Positions 1 through 5,721 of a stretch of 9,373 nt of DNA are shown piece after piece; the stretch's first letter is position 1; every line of letters starts with the position of its first letter. The notes under the pieces were generated by a model, which saw only the letters and a program-made list of their open reading frames with translations, did no database searches and had not been told where the DNA came from. Source of the DNA: JAJNPS01 sp046589965 (GTDB taxonomy: Bacteria; Pseudomonadota; Alphaproteobacteria; Rhodobacterales; Rhodobacteraceae); contig JBKJVF010000214.1 of the NCBI GenBank assembly GCA_046589965.1, positions 1 to 9,373 on the forward strand, in the 5' to 3' direction. A program made the position numbers and the translations under genes.

Positions 1-306
1 CCGCTGAAAAGCGCTGGTATTGGCCAGTGTATCCGCGCGTGTCGGTCGCACCGCACGGCCATAAACGGCGTTATAGTCGGCCTCGGTTTCGAACCACTGT
101 TCGGCGATGCCGTCCCATTCGGGTTCCTGATCGGGTTTGCCCGCCAGACCGTCCACATCCTCGCGCCGCACATCGACGATGTAGCGTTTCAGATAGGGCG
201 ACTGATCGGCAATGATGTCGGGCGCGTGGCGGGTCAGCCACCAGTGACTAAATTCATCCAGCGTCAGATGGGGCGCACGCTTCAAGAGCCACATGACCTT
301 GATCAT
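1..306 (-). CDS. EthD-domain protein, 3'-partial (runs off the left edge)
   Basis: The frame is open from an ATG at 306-304 to the edge of the window (102 codons, no stop), so the C-terminus is missing. The protein begins MIKVMWLLKRAPHLTLDEF and continues with HWWLTRHAPDII at residues 21-32. This start, a beta strand followed by F-x-x-x-W and R-H-A-P, is the hallmark of the EthD domain, a small dimeric alpha/beta ferredoxin-like fold. The first EthD was found with the ethyl tert-butyl ether degradation genes, and relatives often sit in catabolic clusters with unclear or accessory enzymatic roles. The start codon overlaps the stop of the upstream flavoprotein gene by four bases (ATGA), which points to translational coupling and shared use. 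The family call is fairly secure; the reaction is unknown. Confidence 0.85.
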   Translation of the reverse strand, partial: MIKVMWLLKRAPHLTLDEFSHWWLTRHAPDIIADQSPYLKRYIVDVRREDVDGLAGKPDQEPEWDGIAEQWFETEADYNAVYGRAVRPTRADTLANTSAFQR

Positions 307-2009
307 CCGTTCCTCGCATTTCCAGCGGCGTCCAGCGCCGCGATGTAGCCAAAGGTCATCGCTGCCCCGATGGTCAGCCCTGCCGCCGCATAGGTGCCCC
401 CCGTCATCGGCGAGGCAGCATTCCCCGCCGCCCACAAGCCCGGCACGGGCGTGCCATCCGCTGCCAGAACGCGGGCGCGGGCATCGGTGCGCAGGCCCAC
501 AAAGCTGCCGATGTCGCCGGGGTGGGTGCGGATTGCGTAAAAGGGGGCTCGGGTCACGGGGCCAAGCGCCGGGTTCGGGCCATGGCTGGCATCGCCATTG
601 CCCCGGTCATAGACGCTGATCCCCCGACCAAAGTCGGGGTCCTCGCCGCGCGTCGCGTGGTCATTGAACCTGGTGATGGTGGCGACAAAGCGCGCGGGAT
701 CGACCGTCATGTGTTGGGCCAGTTCCGCAAGGGTCTGCCCGCGCAGCAGGTAGCCCGCCCGCAAATACGGTCCCAACCGCACCGGAAATGGCCCGATCGG
801 CCCCAGCCCATAGCGCCGCAGGGCCACATGGTCGGTTACGATCCATGCATGCGCGCCTTGCGGGTGATCGCCGTAGGCCTCGATCAGTTTCGGCACGAAG
901 TCATGGTAGACCGCCGCCTCGTTGGCAAAGCGCTGACCATCCGGGCCGACGCAGATTACCCCCGGCTTGGCGCGGTCGCCGAAATGCGGCCAGCCACCCG
1001 CGCGATGCACAGACGCAGGCACAACCGAGGCTGGGGCCCAAAGAACCGGCTGCGATACAGAACGGTCGGCCTGAATGTTCAGTCCTGCGACCAGATCATC
1101 CAGATGCGGGCCGGGCGTGGTCGGCGGCAAGGCCACATGACCTGCCTGACCGACAAGCGCCGCTCGGGCGGCGGCGTGGGTGTTCAACCCGCCATTCGCC
1201 AGAATGACGCCCAGACGGGTGCGGATTTGCGCTCCTCCCAGATCGACGCCTTGGACCGCGCCACCGCGCACCAGCAGCCGCTGCACGGTGGCAGAAATGC
1301 GCAGATCGCCGCCCGCCCGGTCCACCGCCTGCGCAAGTGCCGCCACGATGGCCCCGCCATTGGCCAGATCGGTGCCGCGTGGCCAGCCGGAGAGCCGATC
1401 ACGCACATAGGCCGCGACCCGCCGCGCGACCAGCAGCGCCGAGGCTGGATGGCGCGCGACGTTCTGGAAATGCAGCGCATCGCGCGACGCGATCGACATG
1501 CCGCCAAACAGCATCATTGTCCCCAAGGGCGGGCGCAGTTGCGCAAAGCGAGCCCGGCGCATCGCGCGCGCGTCAACGGGCAGGGGGTTCAGCGCGCGCC
1601 GCCCCAGCGTTGCCCCCGGCGCATCGGGCACATAGTCCCGCGACCCACGGTTCAAGGCAAAACCCAAAGCTGCCTGCTGTTGCACCAGCGCCAACATCGG
1701 ACCCACAGCGTGCAGATAGGCCGCCGCCCGGGCCTCGTCGAAATGGTTGCCAGCGGTCGCGCGCAGATAGGCGAGCGCCGCCTTCGTTTCATCGTCTGCA
1801 TCAGGGGCATCGGGGATGGCGCGGGCCTCAGGCGTGTTTGGGGCCCAGATCATGCCTTCGGACAGCGCTGTGGTGCCGCCGATCTGGTCCGAGGATTCCA
1901 GTACCAGCACCGACGCACCTTGTGCCAAAGCGGTGACGGCAGCCGTCAGCCCCGCTGCCCCTGAGCCGATGATCACCAGATCTACAGCGGCGTCGGACGG
2001 ATCAGCCAT
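303..2009 (-). CDS. FAD-dependent dehydrogenase, 3-ketosteroid dehydrogenase/fumarate reductase flavoprotein type
   Basis: This 568-residue flavoprotein has the FAD dinucleotide-binding motif GSGAAG at residues 15-20 and an acidic residue, E38, at the end of the second strand of the Rossmann fold. GGTT at 44-47 is typical of the fumarate reductase/succinate dehydrogenase flavoprotein superfamily. RFANEAAVYHDF at 360-371 and the C-terminal block from GLWAAGN (524-530) through GGTY (537-540) to TIGAAMTFGYIAA (546-558) look most like 3-ketosteroid-delta1-dehydrogenase relatives. In that group a Tyr and a Gly four residues later near this point serve catalysis; here they would be Y540 and G544. 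It probably adds or removes an alkene next to a carbonyl, but the substrate need not be a steroid. There is no signal peptide, so it is cytoplasmic. The start lies 18 bases after the upstream SnoaL-like stop without a clear Shine-Dalgarno, suggesting coupling. Its stop overlaps the EthD gene. Confidence 0.9.
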   Translation of the reverse strand: MADPSDAAVDLVIIGSGAAGLTAAVTALAQGASVLVLESSDQIGGTTALSEGMIWAPNTPEARAIPDAPDADDETKAALAYLRATAGNHFDEARAAAYLHAVGPMLALVQQQAALGFALNRGSRDYVPDAPGATLGRRALNPLPVDARAMRRARFAQLRPPLGTMMLFGGMSIASRDALHFQNVARHPASALLVARRVAAYVRDRLSGWPRGTDLANGGAIVAALAQAVDRAGGDLRISATVQRLLVRGGAVQGVDLGGAQIRTRLGVILANGGLNTHAAARAALVGQAGHVALPPTTPGPHLDDLVAGLNIQADRSVSQPVLWAPASVVPASVHRAGGWPHFGDRAKPGVICVGPDGQRFANEAAVYHDFVPKLIEAYGDHPQGAHAWIVTDHVALRRYGLGPIGPFPVRLGPYLRAGYLLRGQTLAELAQHMTVDPARFVATITRFNDHATRGEDPDFGRGISVYDRGNGDASHGPNPALGPVTRAPFYAIRTHPGDIGSFVGLRTDARARVLAADGTPVPGLWAAGNAASPMTGGTYAAAGLTIGAAMTFGYIAALDAAGNARNG

Positions 2010-2027
2010 GCCGGGTCTTTTGACGCG

Positions 2028-2564
2028 TCAATCCTTGCGTCCCCCTGAAACGGGGCCATCCAGACCGGGCGGGGGGGCCCAGCCCTGCGGCGGCGGATGG
2101 CGCGGGGCTTGCGGTATGGCGACGCGAAAACCCGCGTCCGCGCCGTTCATCTGCATTCGCCGTATCGCGATGCGCCAGCCGTCCGGGGTGCGCGAAAGCC
2201 GGTCCAGATAGCGGCCATAGATCGTGGCGGTGGTCCCGTCGGGGCGTTCGTGCCACGCCATCACATAGCTTTCGGACCGCGCGTGGTCGGCCCCGTCGGC
2301 CCAAAGGCGGACGTTTGACATGTGATGCGCGGTGCGCTTCCATCGCCACATCCGCGCAAGCGACGATTCCAGCGCCGTGGCACCGCGCGCGATCAGGTTG
2401 GGGTCGGGACCATAAATCACCTCGCAATTGGGGGTGAAGAGGGCAGCAAGGGCGGCAAGATCCATTCGGTCAAGGTGCAGGCAATAGTCTACCAGCAGGT
2501 CGTGGATGGCAAAGCGGTCTTCGGGGGTCAGACATGCCGTCGCGTCCAGCTTGGTTTCGGTCAT
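2028..2564 (-). CDS. SnoaL-like (NTF2-fold) protein with a proline-rich tail
   Basis: I place the start at ATG 2564-2562, with GGGGG at 2574-2570 ahead of it; a GTG one codon upstream is possible. The 178-residue product has a SnoaL_4-type alpha+beta cone fold. Helix 1 carries LVDYCLHLDRMD (24-35), followed by ALFTP (41-45), VIYGP (49-53), TAHHMSN (78-84), YVMAWH (100-105) and DGWRI (128-132). Mapped by eye on scytalone dehydratase, D32, Y51, H80 and H105 fall where that enzyme has its catalytic Asp, Tyr and two His. A dehydratase or isomerase on a cyclic ketone-like compound is therefore plausible but unproven. Residues 153-178 form an extra tail rich in Pro and Gly (RHPPPQGWAPPPG) that the other SnoaL-like protein in this window lacks. 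The gene starts 23 bases after the ATPase stop and is followed 18 bases later by the flavoprotein. Confidence 0.85.
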   Translation of the reverse strand: MTETKLDATACLTPEDRFAIHDLLVDYCLHLDRMDLAALAALFTPNCEVIYGPDPNLIARGATALESSLARMWRWKRTAHHMSNVRLWADGADHARSESYVMAWHERPDGTTATIYGRYLDRLSRTPDGWRIAIRRMQMNGADAGFRVAIPQAPRHPPPQGWAPPPGLDGPVSGGRKD

Positions 2565-2587
2565 CACAGCCCCCTTGCCTTGGCCCT

Positions 2588-3325
2588 TCAGTGCCGCAGG
2601 ATCTTGCTGAAGAAATCACGCGCCCGGTCGGTTTTGGGATTGTCGAACATGTCCTTGGGGCTGCCCGCCTCGATGATCTCGCCCTGATCCATGAACACCA
2701 CCTTGTCGGCCACTTCGCGCACGAAGGCCATTTCGTGGCTGACGATGATCATCGTCATCCCATCGGCCGCCAGCCGCCGGACGGCGTCCAGCACTTCAGT
2801 CACCAGTTCGGGATCCAGCGCTGACGTTACTTCGTCCAGAAGCAGGATCTGCGGTTGCAGCGCCAGCGCCCGGGCAATCGCAACGCGCTGTTGCTGGCCA
2901 CCTGACAACTGATCGGGATAGGAGGCGTGTTTGTCCCCAAGACCCACCACATCCAAAAGGCGCCGCGCCTCGGCTTCGACCTCGGCACGGGGGCGGTGCT
3001 TGATCTTGACGGGGGCAAGGGTGACGTTCTGCATCACCGTCATGTTCTGGAACAGGTTGTATTGCTGAAACACGATGGCCATCCGGTCGCGCGCCGCGCG
3101 GACCGAGCCTGCGTTGCGGTAGTCGATCGATTGCCCGGCAATTTCGACCTGGCCTGCGGTGATCGGCGTCAAGCCGACCAGCGCGCGCAGCACGGTCGAT
3201 TTGCCGGATCCCGAGGGGCCGATCAGTGCTGCAATCTCGCCCTTTTCGATGGACAGGTCGATCCCGCGCAGAACTTCATGACTGCCGTATTTTGCGCGCA
3301 CTGCGTTGACCGCGAGGTGTGGCAA
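2588..3325 (-). CDS. Polar amino-acid-type ABC importer, ATP-binding subunit
   Basis: This 245-residue ATPase energises the importer encoded directly upstream. Walker A is GPSGSGKST (36-44), the Q-loop is FQQYNLF with Q88, the ABC signature is LSGGQQQR (140-147), Walker B is ILLLDE (160-165) with catalytic E165, and the switch His is H197 in SHEM. The Q-loop sequence and overall length match the GlnQ/HisP/ArtP group. No ATG fits. A TTG at 3325-3323 is preceded by GGAG (3336-3333) at seven bases and gives an N-terminus of the normal length, twelve residues before the conserved YG. This start lies inside the preceding permease gene, so the two genes overlap by 50 bases in different frames. A longer reading back to 3400 would add residues atypical of the family. 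Function is confident, the start fairly so. Confidence 0.92.
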   Translation of the reverse strand: MPHLAVNAVRAKYGSHEVLRGIDLSIEKGEIAALIGPSGSGKSTVLRALVGLTPITAGQVEIAGQSIDYRNAGSVRAARDRMAIVFQQYNLFQNMTVMQNVTLAPVKIKHRPRAEVEAEARRLLDVVGLGDKHASYPDQLSGGQQQRVAIARALALQPQILLLDEVTSALDPELVTEVLDAVRRLAADGMTMIIVSHEMAFVREVADKVVFMDQGEIIEAGSPKDMFDNPKTDRARDFFSKILRH

Positions 3326-3989
3326 GCCGTTTCTCCAGATGTTGGCCCAAAAGCGTGAGCGGGAAAGAAAGTGCAAAGTAGAACAGGGCGATGGTGCCAA
3401 ACACCAGAACGCCGGAATAGCCCTGATTGTTGAGCTCTTTGCCCCGGAAGGTCAGCTCGAACACGCCGATCTGGCTGACCAGCGCCGTATCCTTGATGAA
3501 AGACACCGCGAAGGCGATGGCGGGCGGGATGATCACGGGCCAGGCCTGTGGCAGCACCACCATGACAGTGGTCTGAAACCGCGACATGTTCATCGTGCGC
3601 GCAGCCTCGACCTGCGTATGGGGCACCGATTCCAGCCCACCCCGGATGATGTCTGCGGTGTAGGCCACCGAATATAGACAAATCGCGATGACCGCGATGG
3701 TGAACAAGGAGGCGTTGGGCGTCAGCGCCTGAATGAAGAACAGCACCAGATAAACGATCACCAGAAACGGGATGCGGCGGAAAAATTCCACATAGGTCAC
3801 GCACACCACCCGCAGCGGCAGCGCCCAAAGGCCCGGTGTCTGGCGCAGGTAGACCAGCACGAACGCAAGCCCGAACCCGATGATGCACCCGGTCAGCGTC
3901 ATGCCCAACGTCACCCAGGCCGCCTCCAGCAGCAGGCGGATGTTGTCCCAGGTGAAAAACCGCGGGATCTGTTCCAGCAGGCGGTCCAT
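3276..3989 (-). CDS. Polar amino-acid-type ABC importer, inner-membrane permease 2
   Basis: This 237-residue MetI-like permease of the HisM/GlnP/ArtM type forms the membrane channel together with the neighbouring permease. Hydrophobic segments are visible at about 24-48, 72-90, 95-115, 150-170 and 193-216. The cytoplasmic coupling loop that contacts the ATPase is VEAARTMNMSRFQTT (127-141) followed by VVLPQAWP (144-151). The Gly usual in the EAA motif (EAAxxxG) is Asn here (N134). Its ATG at 3989-3987 shares the A of the preceding TGA stop (TGATG), a classic coupled start. The 3' end overlaps the ATPase gene by 50 bases. The open frame extends upstream to 4394, but that part lies inside the first permease gene and is rejected as coding. 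Confidence 0.9.
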   Translation of the reverse strand: MDRLLEQIPRFFTWDNIRLLLEAAWVTLGMTLTGCIIGFGLAFVLVYLRQTPGLWALPLRVVCVTYVEFFRRIPFLVIVYLVLFFIQALTPNASLFTIAVIAICLYSVAYTADIIRGGLESVPHTQVEAARTMNMSRFQTTVMVVLPQAWPVIIPPAIAFAVSFIKDTALVSQIGVFELTFRGKELNNQGYSGVLVFGTIALFYFALSFPLTLLGQHLEKRLATPRGQRSARKIRQS

Positions 3990-4666
3990 CAGAAAATCCT
4001 CGCCTTGACCCTGAACGCCCATCGCCCGAGCAGGGCAAGGCCGATGCTGGCCACAAAGGTCAGCACCACATACATCAGCGCGACGACCGTGAAATACTCC
4101 AGCCAGCGATAGTTGACCGAGGACAGGTTGATCGCCTGACCGGTCAACTCGTCCACGCCGACCAGCGCCCCGATCGAGGTGCCCATGACAAGGATCACGA
4201 TGAAGAAGTTGGCCAGCGCCGGATAGATCGATTTGACAATATGGGGCACCACGATGAACCGGATCTGTTGAACCACCGACATGCCCAGAACCTGCCCCGC
4301 CTCCAGTTCCGTGCGGCGCACTGACAGAAACCCGGCCCGCATGATCAGCGTGAGATAAGCCCCCGCATTCAGGATCAGCCCGATCAGCAGACACGCCTCG
4401 CTGGACCAGCGGATGCCGAATTCAGGCAGGCCGTAGTACAGGAAATAGATCTGGATCAGCGCAGGGGTGTTGGTGATTGCCACCACATAAATATGGACGG
4501 GCAAACGCATCAGCCATGGGCCATAAGCGACGACTGCCGCACAGAATAGCCCGATCAACGCCCCGCCTGCAAAGGCCAGCGTGCCCAACTGGAAGGTCAG
4601 CCATGCCCCCTGAAACAGGGCATCCAGGTTTTCCCAGACAACGCCGAACTGGAATCTGTAGTCCAT
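3989..4666 (-). CDS. Polar amino-acid-type ABC importer, inner-membrane permease 1
   Basis: This 225-residue permease of the HisQ/GlnP type has about five hydrophobic spans, near residues 21-46, 56-79, 92-112, 150-172 and 190-216. The motif ITNTPALIQIYFLYYGLP (64-81) matches the RGTPxLvQxxfxyxGLP region typical of this family, with the leading Arg-Gly replaced by Thr-Asn. The EAA-type coupling loop is ELEAGQVLGMSVVQQIRF (120-137). The ATG at 4666-4664 has AGAGG (4676-4672) five bases upstream. It follows the binding-protein gene after 73 bases that contain a strong hairpin, and it overlaps the second permease by one base. It should act as a heterodimer with permease 2, fed by the binding protein encoded upstream. 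Confidence 0.9.
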   Translation of the reverse strand: MDYRFQFGVVWENLDALFQGAWLTFQLGTLAFAGGALIGLFCAAVVAYGPWLMRLPVHIYVVAITNTPALIQIYFLYYGLPEFGIRWSSEACLLIGLILNAGAYLTLIMRAGFLSVRRTELEAGQVLGMSVVQQIRFIVVPHIVKSIYPALANFFIVILVMGTSIGALVGVDELTGQAINLSSVNYRWLEYFTVVALMYVVLTFVASIGLALLGRWAFRVKARIF

Positions 4667-4696
4667 TCATACCTCTGGCATGGCAACCCAACGCAA

Positions 4697-4722
4697 CACC
4701 CGCAGCCGTCTGGCTGCGGGTG
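4697..4722 (-). promoter_or_regulatory. Strong intra-operon hairpin between binding-protein and permease genes
   Basis: A perfect 11-bp inverted repeat (CACCCGCAGCC / GGCTGCGGGTG on the plus strand) flanks a 4-base loop, in the 73-base gap after the binding-protein stop. The minus-strand transcript has only a broken T-rich run after the stem (TTGCGTTGGGTT), so it is not a textbook intrinsic terminator. In ABC importer operons such hairpins commonly stabilise the binding-protein mRNA or let only part of transcription proceed, so that the binding protein outnumbers the membrane complex. That role here is inferred from position. Confidence 0.7.
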
Positions 4723-4739
4723 CAGGCCGTGGGGTCAGG

Positions 4740-5549
4740 TCAGAAGTAGGGGTTAGGCTCGATCTTGCGCAGCATTGGCGCGCCGTAATACTGCTCCCAA
4801 AGGGCGTTGACGGTGCCCGAGTTGTGCAAGTTGAATAGCGCGATGTTCAGCACTTCGGCAAGGTTCTCGTTGCCCTGGCTGACCCCGATGGCGCAATAGG
4901 CGACGTCAATCGGATCGGGCATTACGCGCCACTTCACGTCCGGATAGTTCTTGGTGAAGGCCATGAAGAAGTCGATGTTCTCGACAATCGCATCGGCCCG
5001 GCCCTGCGCCACAAGACGCACGGTGTCTGCCATCGTGTCGACCAGTTCGACCTTGGCGGAGGGCAGGTTTTCGGCCGTCCAGTCCACGGTCCAGTTGCCG
5101 CGCATGTTGGCGAGCGTGACGGTGTCCTTGTCCAGATCCTTCCACGTCGCACCTTCGACCGCTTCTGTCGTCAGCACGGCCAGAACTTCGGTGTGCAGCG
5201 GCACGGTAAAGTCGATCAGCTTGGCCCGTTCGCTGTTGCGGGTCAGCGCGCCGAGCGAGATGTCGATGCGGTCCGAGACGAGGAATGGCACGCGCTGCGG
5301 AGTTTCCGTGGGCACCCATTCAATCTCGACACCAATCGCTGTGGCAAGCGCCTTGCCGATCTCGATGTCGAAGCCTTCCCAATCGCCGGCAGCGTTGCGC
5401 ACGCTCATGTTAGGGAAGTTCGGGTTGATGCCGATGCGGATTTTGCCATCGGCCAGAATGTCGTCAAGGCTGCGCGCCTGGACCGCGGTCAGCGAGGCCG
5501 CGACCATCGCAAGTCCGGCAACGCCGGCAAGCAGTGTTCTTCTGAGCAT
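4740..5549 (-). CDS. ABC importer periplasmic binding protein, family 3 (polar amino-acid type)
   Basis: The 269-residue product starts with a Sec signal peptide: MLRR, a hydrophobic stretch (about 5-20), and a likely cleavage after VQA at residue 25. The mature protein has the SBP_bac_3 pattern: a first strand KIRIGINPNFPNMS (36-49), GFDIEIGKALA (59-69), and ALTRNSERAKLIDFTVP (101-117). The family's carboxylate-binding Arg is probably R108. The second lobe carries GRADAIVENID (183-193); many amino-acid binders have Asp where this one has N191. The C-terminus keeps the GTVNALWEQYYG block (245-256). It binds a small solute in the periplasm and delivers it to the permeases encoded downstream. 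The ligand is probably a carboxylate-bearing compound, not necessarily a standard amino acid. ATG 5549-5547 has AGGGGAG about ten bases upstream. It is the first gene after the 172-base gap, so expression may start here. Confidence 0.93.
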   Translation of the reverse strand: MLRRTLLAGVAGLAMVAASLTAVQARSLDDILADGKIRIGINPNFPNMSVRNAAGDWEGFDIEIGKALATAIGVEIEWVPTETPQRVPFLVSDRIDISLGALTRNSERAKLIDFTVPLHTEVLAVLTTEAVEGATWKDLDKDTVTLANMRGNWTVDWTAENLPSAKVELVDTMADTVRLVAQGRADAIVENIDFFMAFTKNYPDVKWRVMPDPIDVAYCAIGVSQGNENLAEVLNIALFNLHNSGTVNALWEQYYGAPMLRKIEPNPYF

Positions 5550-5572
5550 TTAACGTCGTCTCCCCTTTGGAT

Positions 5573-5588
5573 GCCCCGATTTTGGGGC
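5573..5588 (-). promoter_or_regulatory. Short GC hairpin just upstream of the binding-protein ribosome binding site
   Basis: The plus-strand sequence GCCCCGATTTTGGGGC gives a 5-bp stem with a 6-base loop. In the minus-strand transcript it lies immediately before AAAGGGGAG, the Shine-Dalgarno of the binding-protein gene. No T-run follows on the minus strand, so a terminator for the upstream gene is unlikely in this direction. The CCCC arm could also pair with the GGGG of the Shine-Dalgarno, which would make it a translation-control element; that is speculation. Confidence 0.35.
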
Positions 5589-5637
5589 GGTTGTTGTCGT
5601 TTTTGGTGTTTTGGCGTGCTGCACAGACCCCGCAAGA

Positions 5638-5664
5638 TGTGCGCAAACCGAACACTTGTGCGCA
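5638..5664. repeat. Direct repeat TGTGCGCA, possible operator
   Basis: TGTGCGCA occurs at 5638-5645 and again at 5657-5664, 19 bases apart start to start, in the only sizeable intergenic gap. Each copy contains the palindrome TGCGCA. Two identical sites on nearly the same DNA face ahead of the binding-protein gene would suit a dimeric regulator. A TTGACT at 5696-5691 on the minus strand could be a -35 element, but I see no convincing -10 at the right distance. No regulator gene is in the window. Confidence 0.3.
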
Positions 5665-5721
5665 GTCAGCGTGTTGCAGAAACCTGCGTGAGTCAATAAC
5701 TTCTTGGCCCGTTCTGACGGA

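Noticed and set aside
522..1964. Long plus-strand open frame of 480 codons
   Set aside because: It lies wholly antisense to the flavoprotein gene, which has clear FAD motifs. The translation is Arg/Gln/His-rich with no recognisable domain, as expected for a shadow frame in high-GC DNA.
3990..4394. N-terminal extension of the second amino-acid-type permease
   Set aside because: It lies inside the first permease gene, and the TGATG start at 3989 gives a family-typical length of 237 residues.
4697..4722. Intrinsic terminator ending the binding-protein gene
   Set aside because: The stem is strong but is not followed by a continuous T-run on the transcribed strand, and the downstream permeases belong to the same importer.
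5676..5687. Inverted repeat GCAG-AAAC-CTGC as an operator
   Set aside because: Four-base arms are too short to separate from chance in GC-rich sequence.
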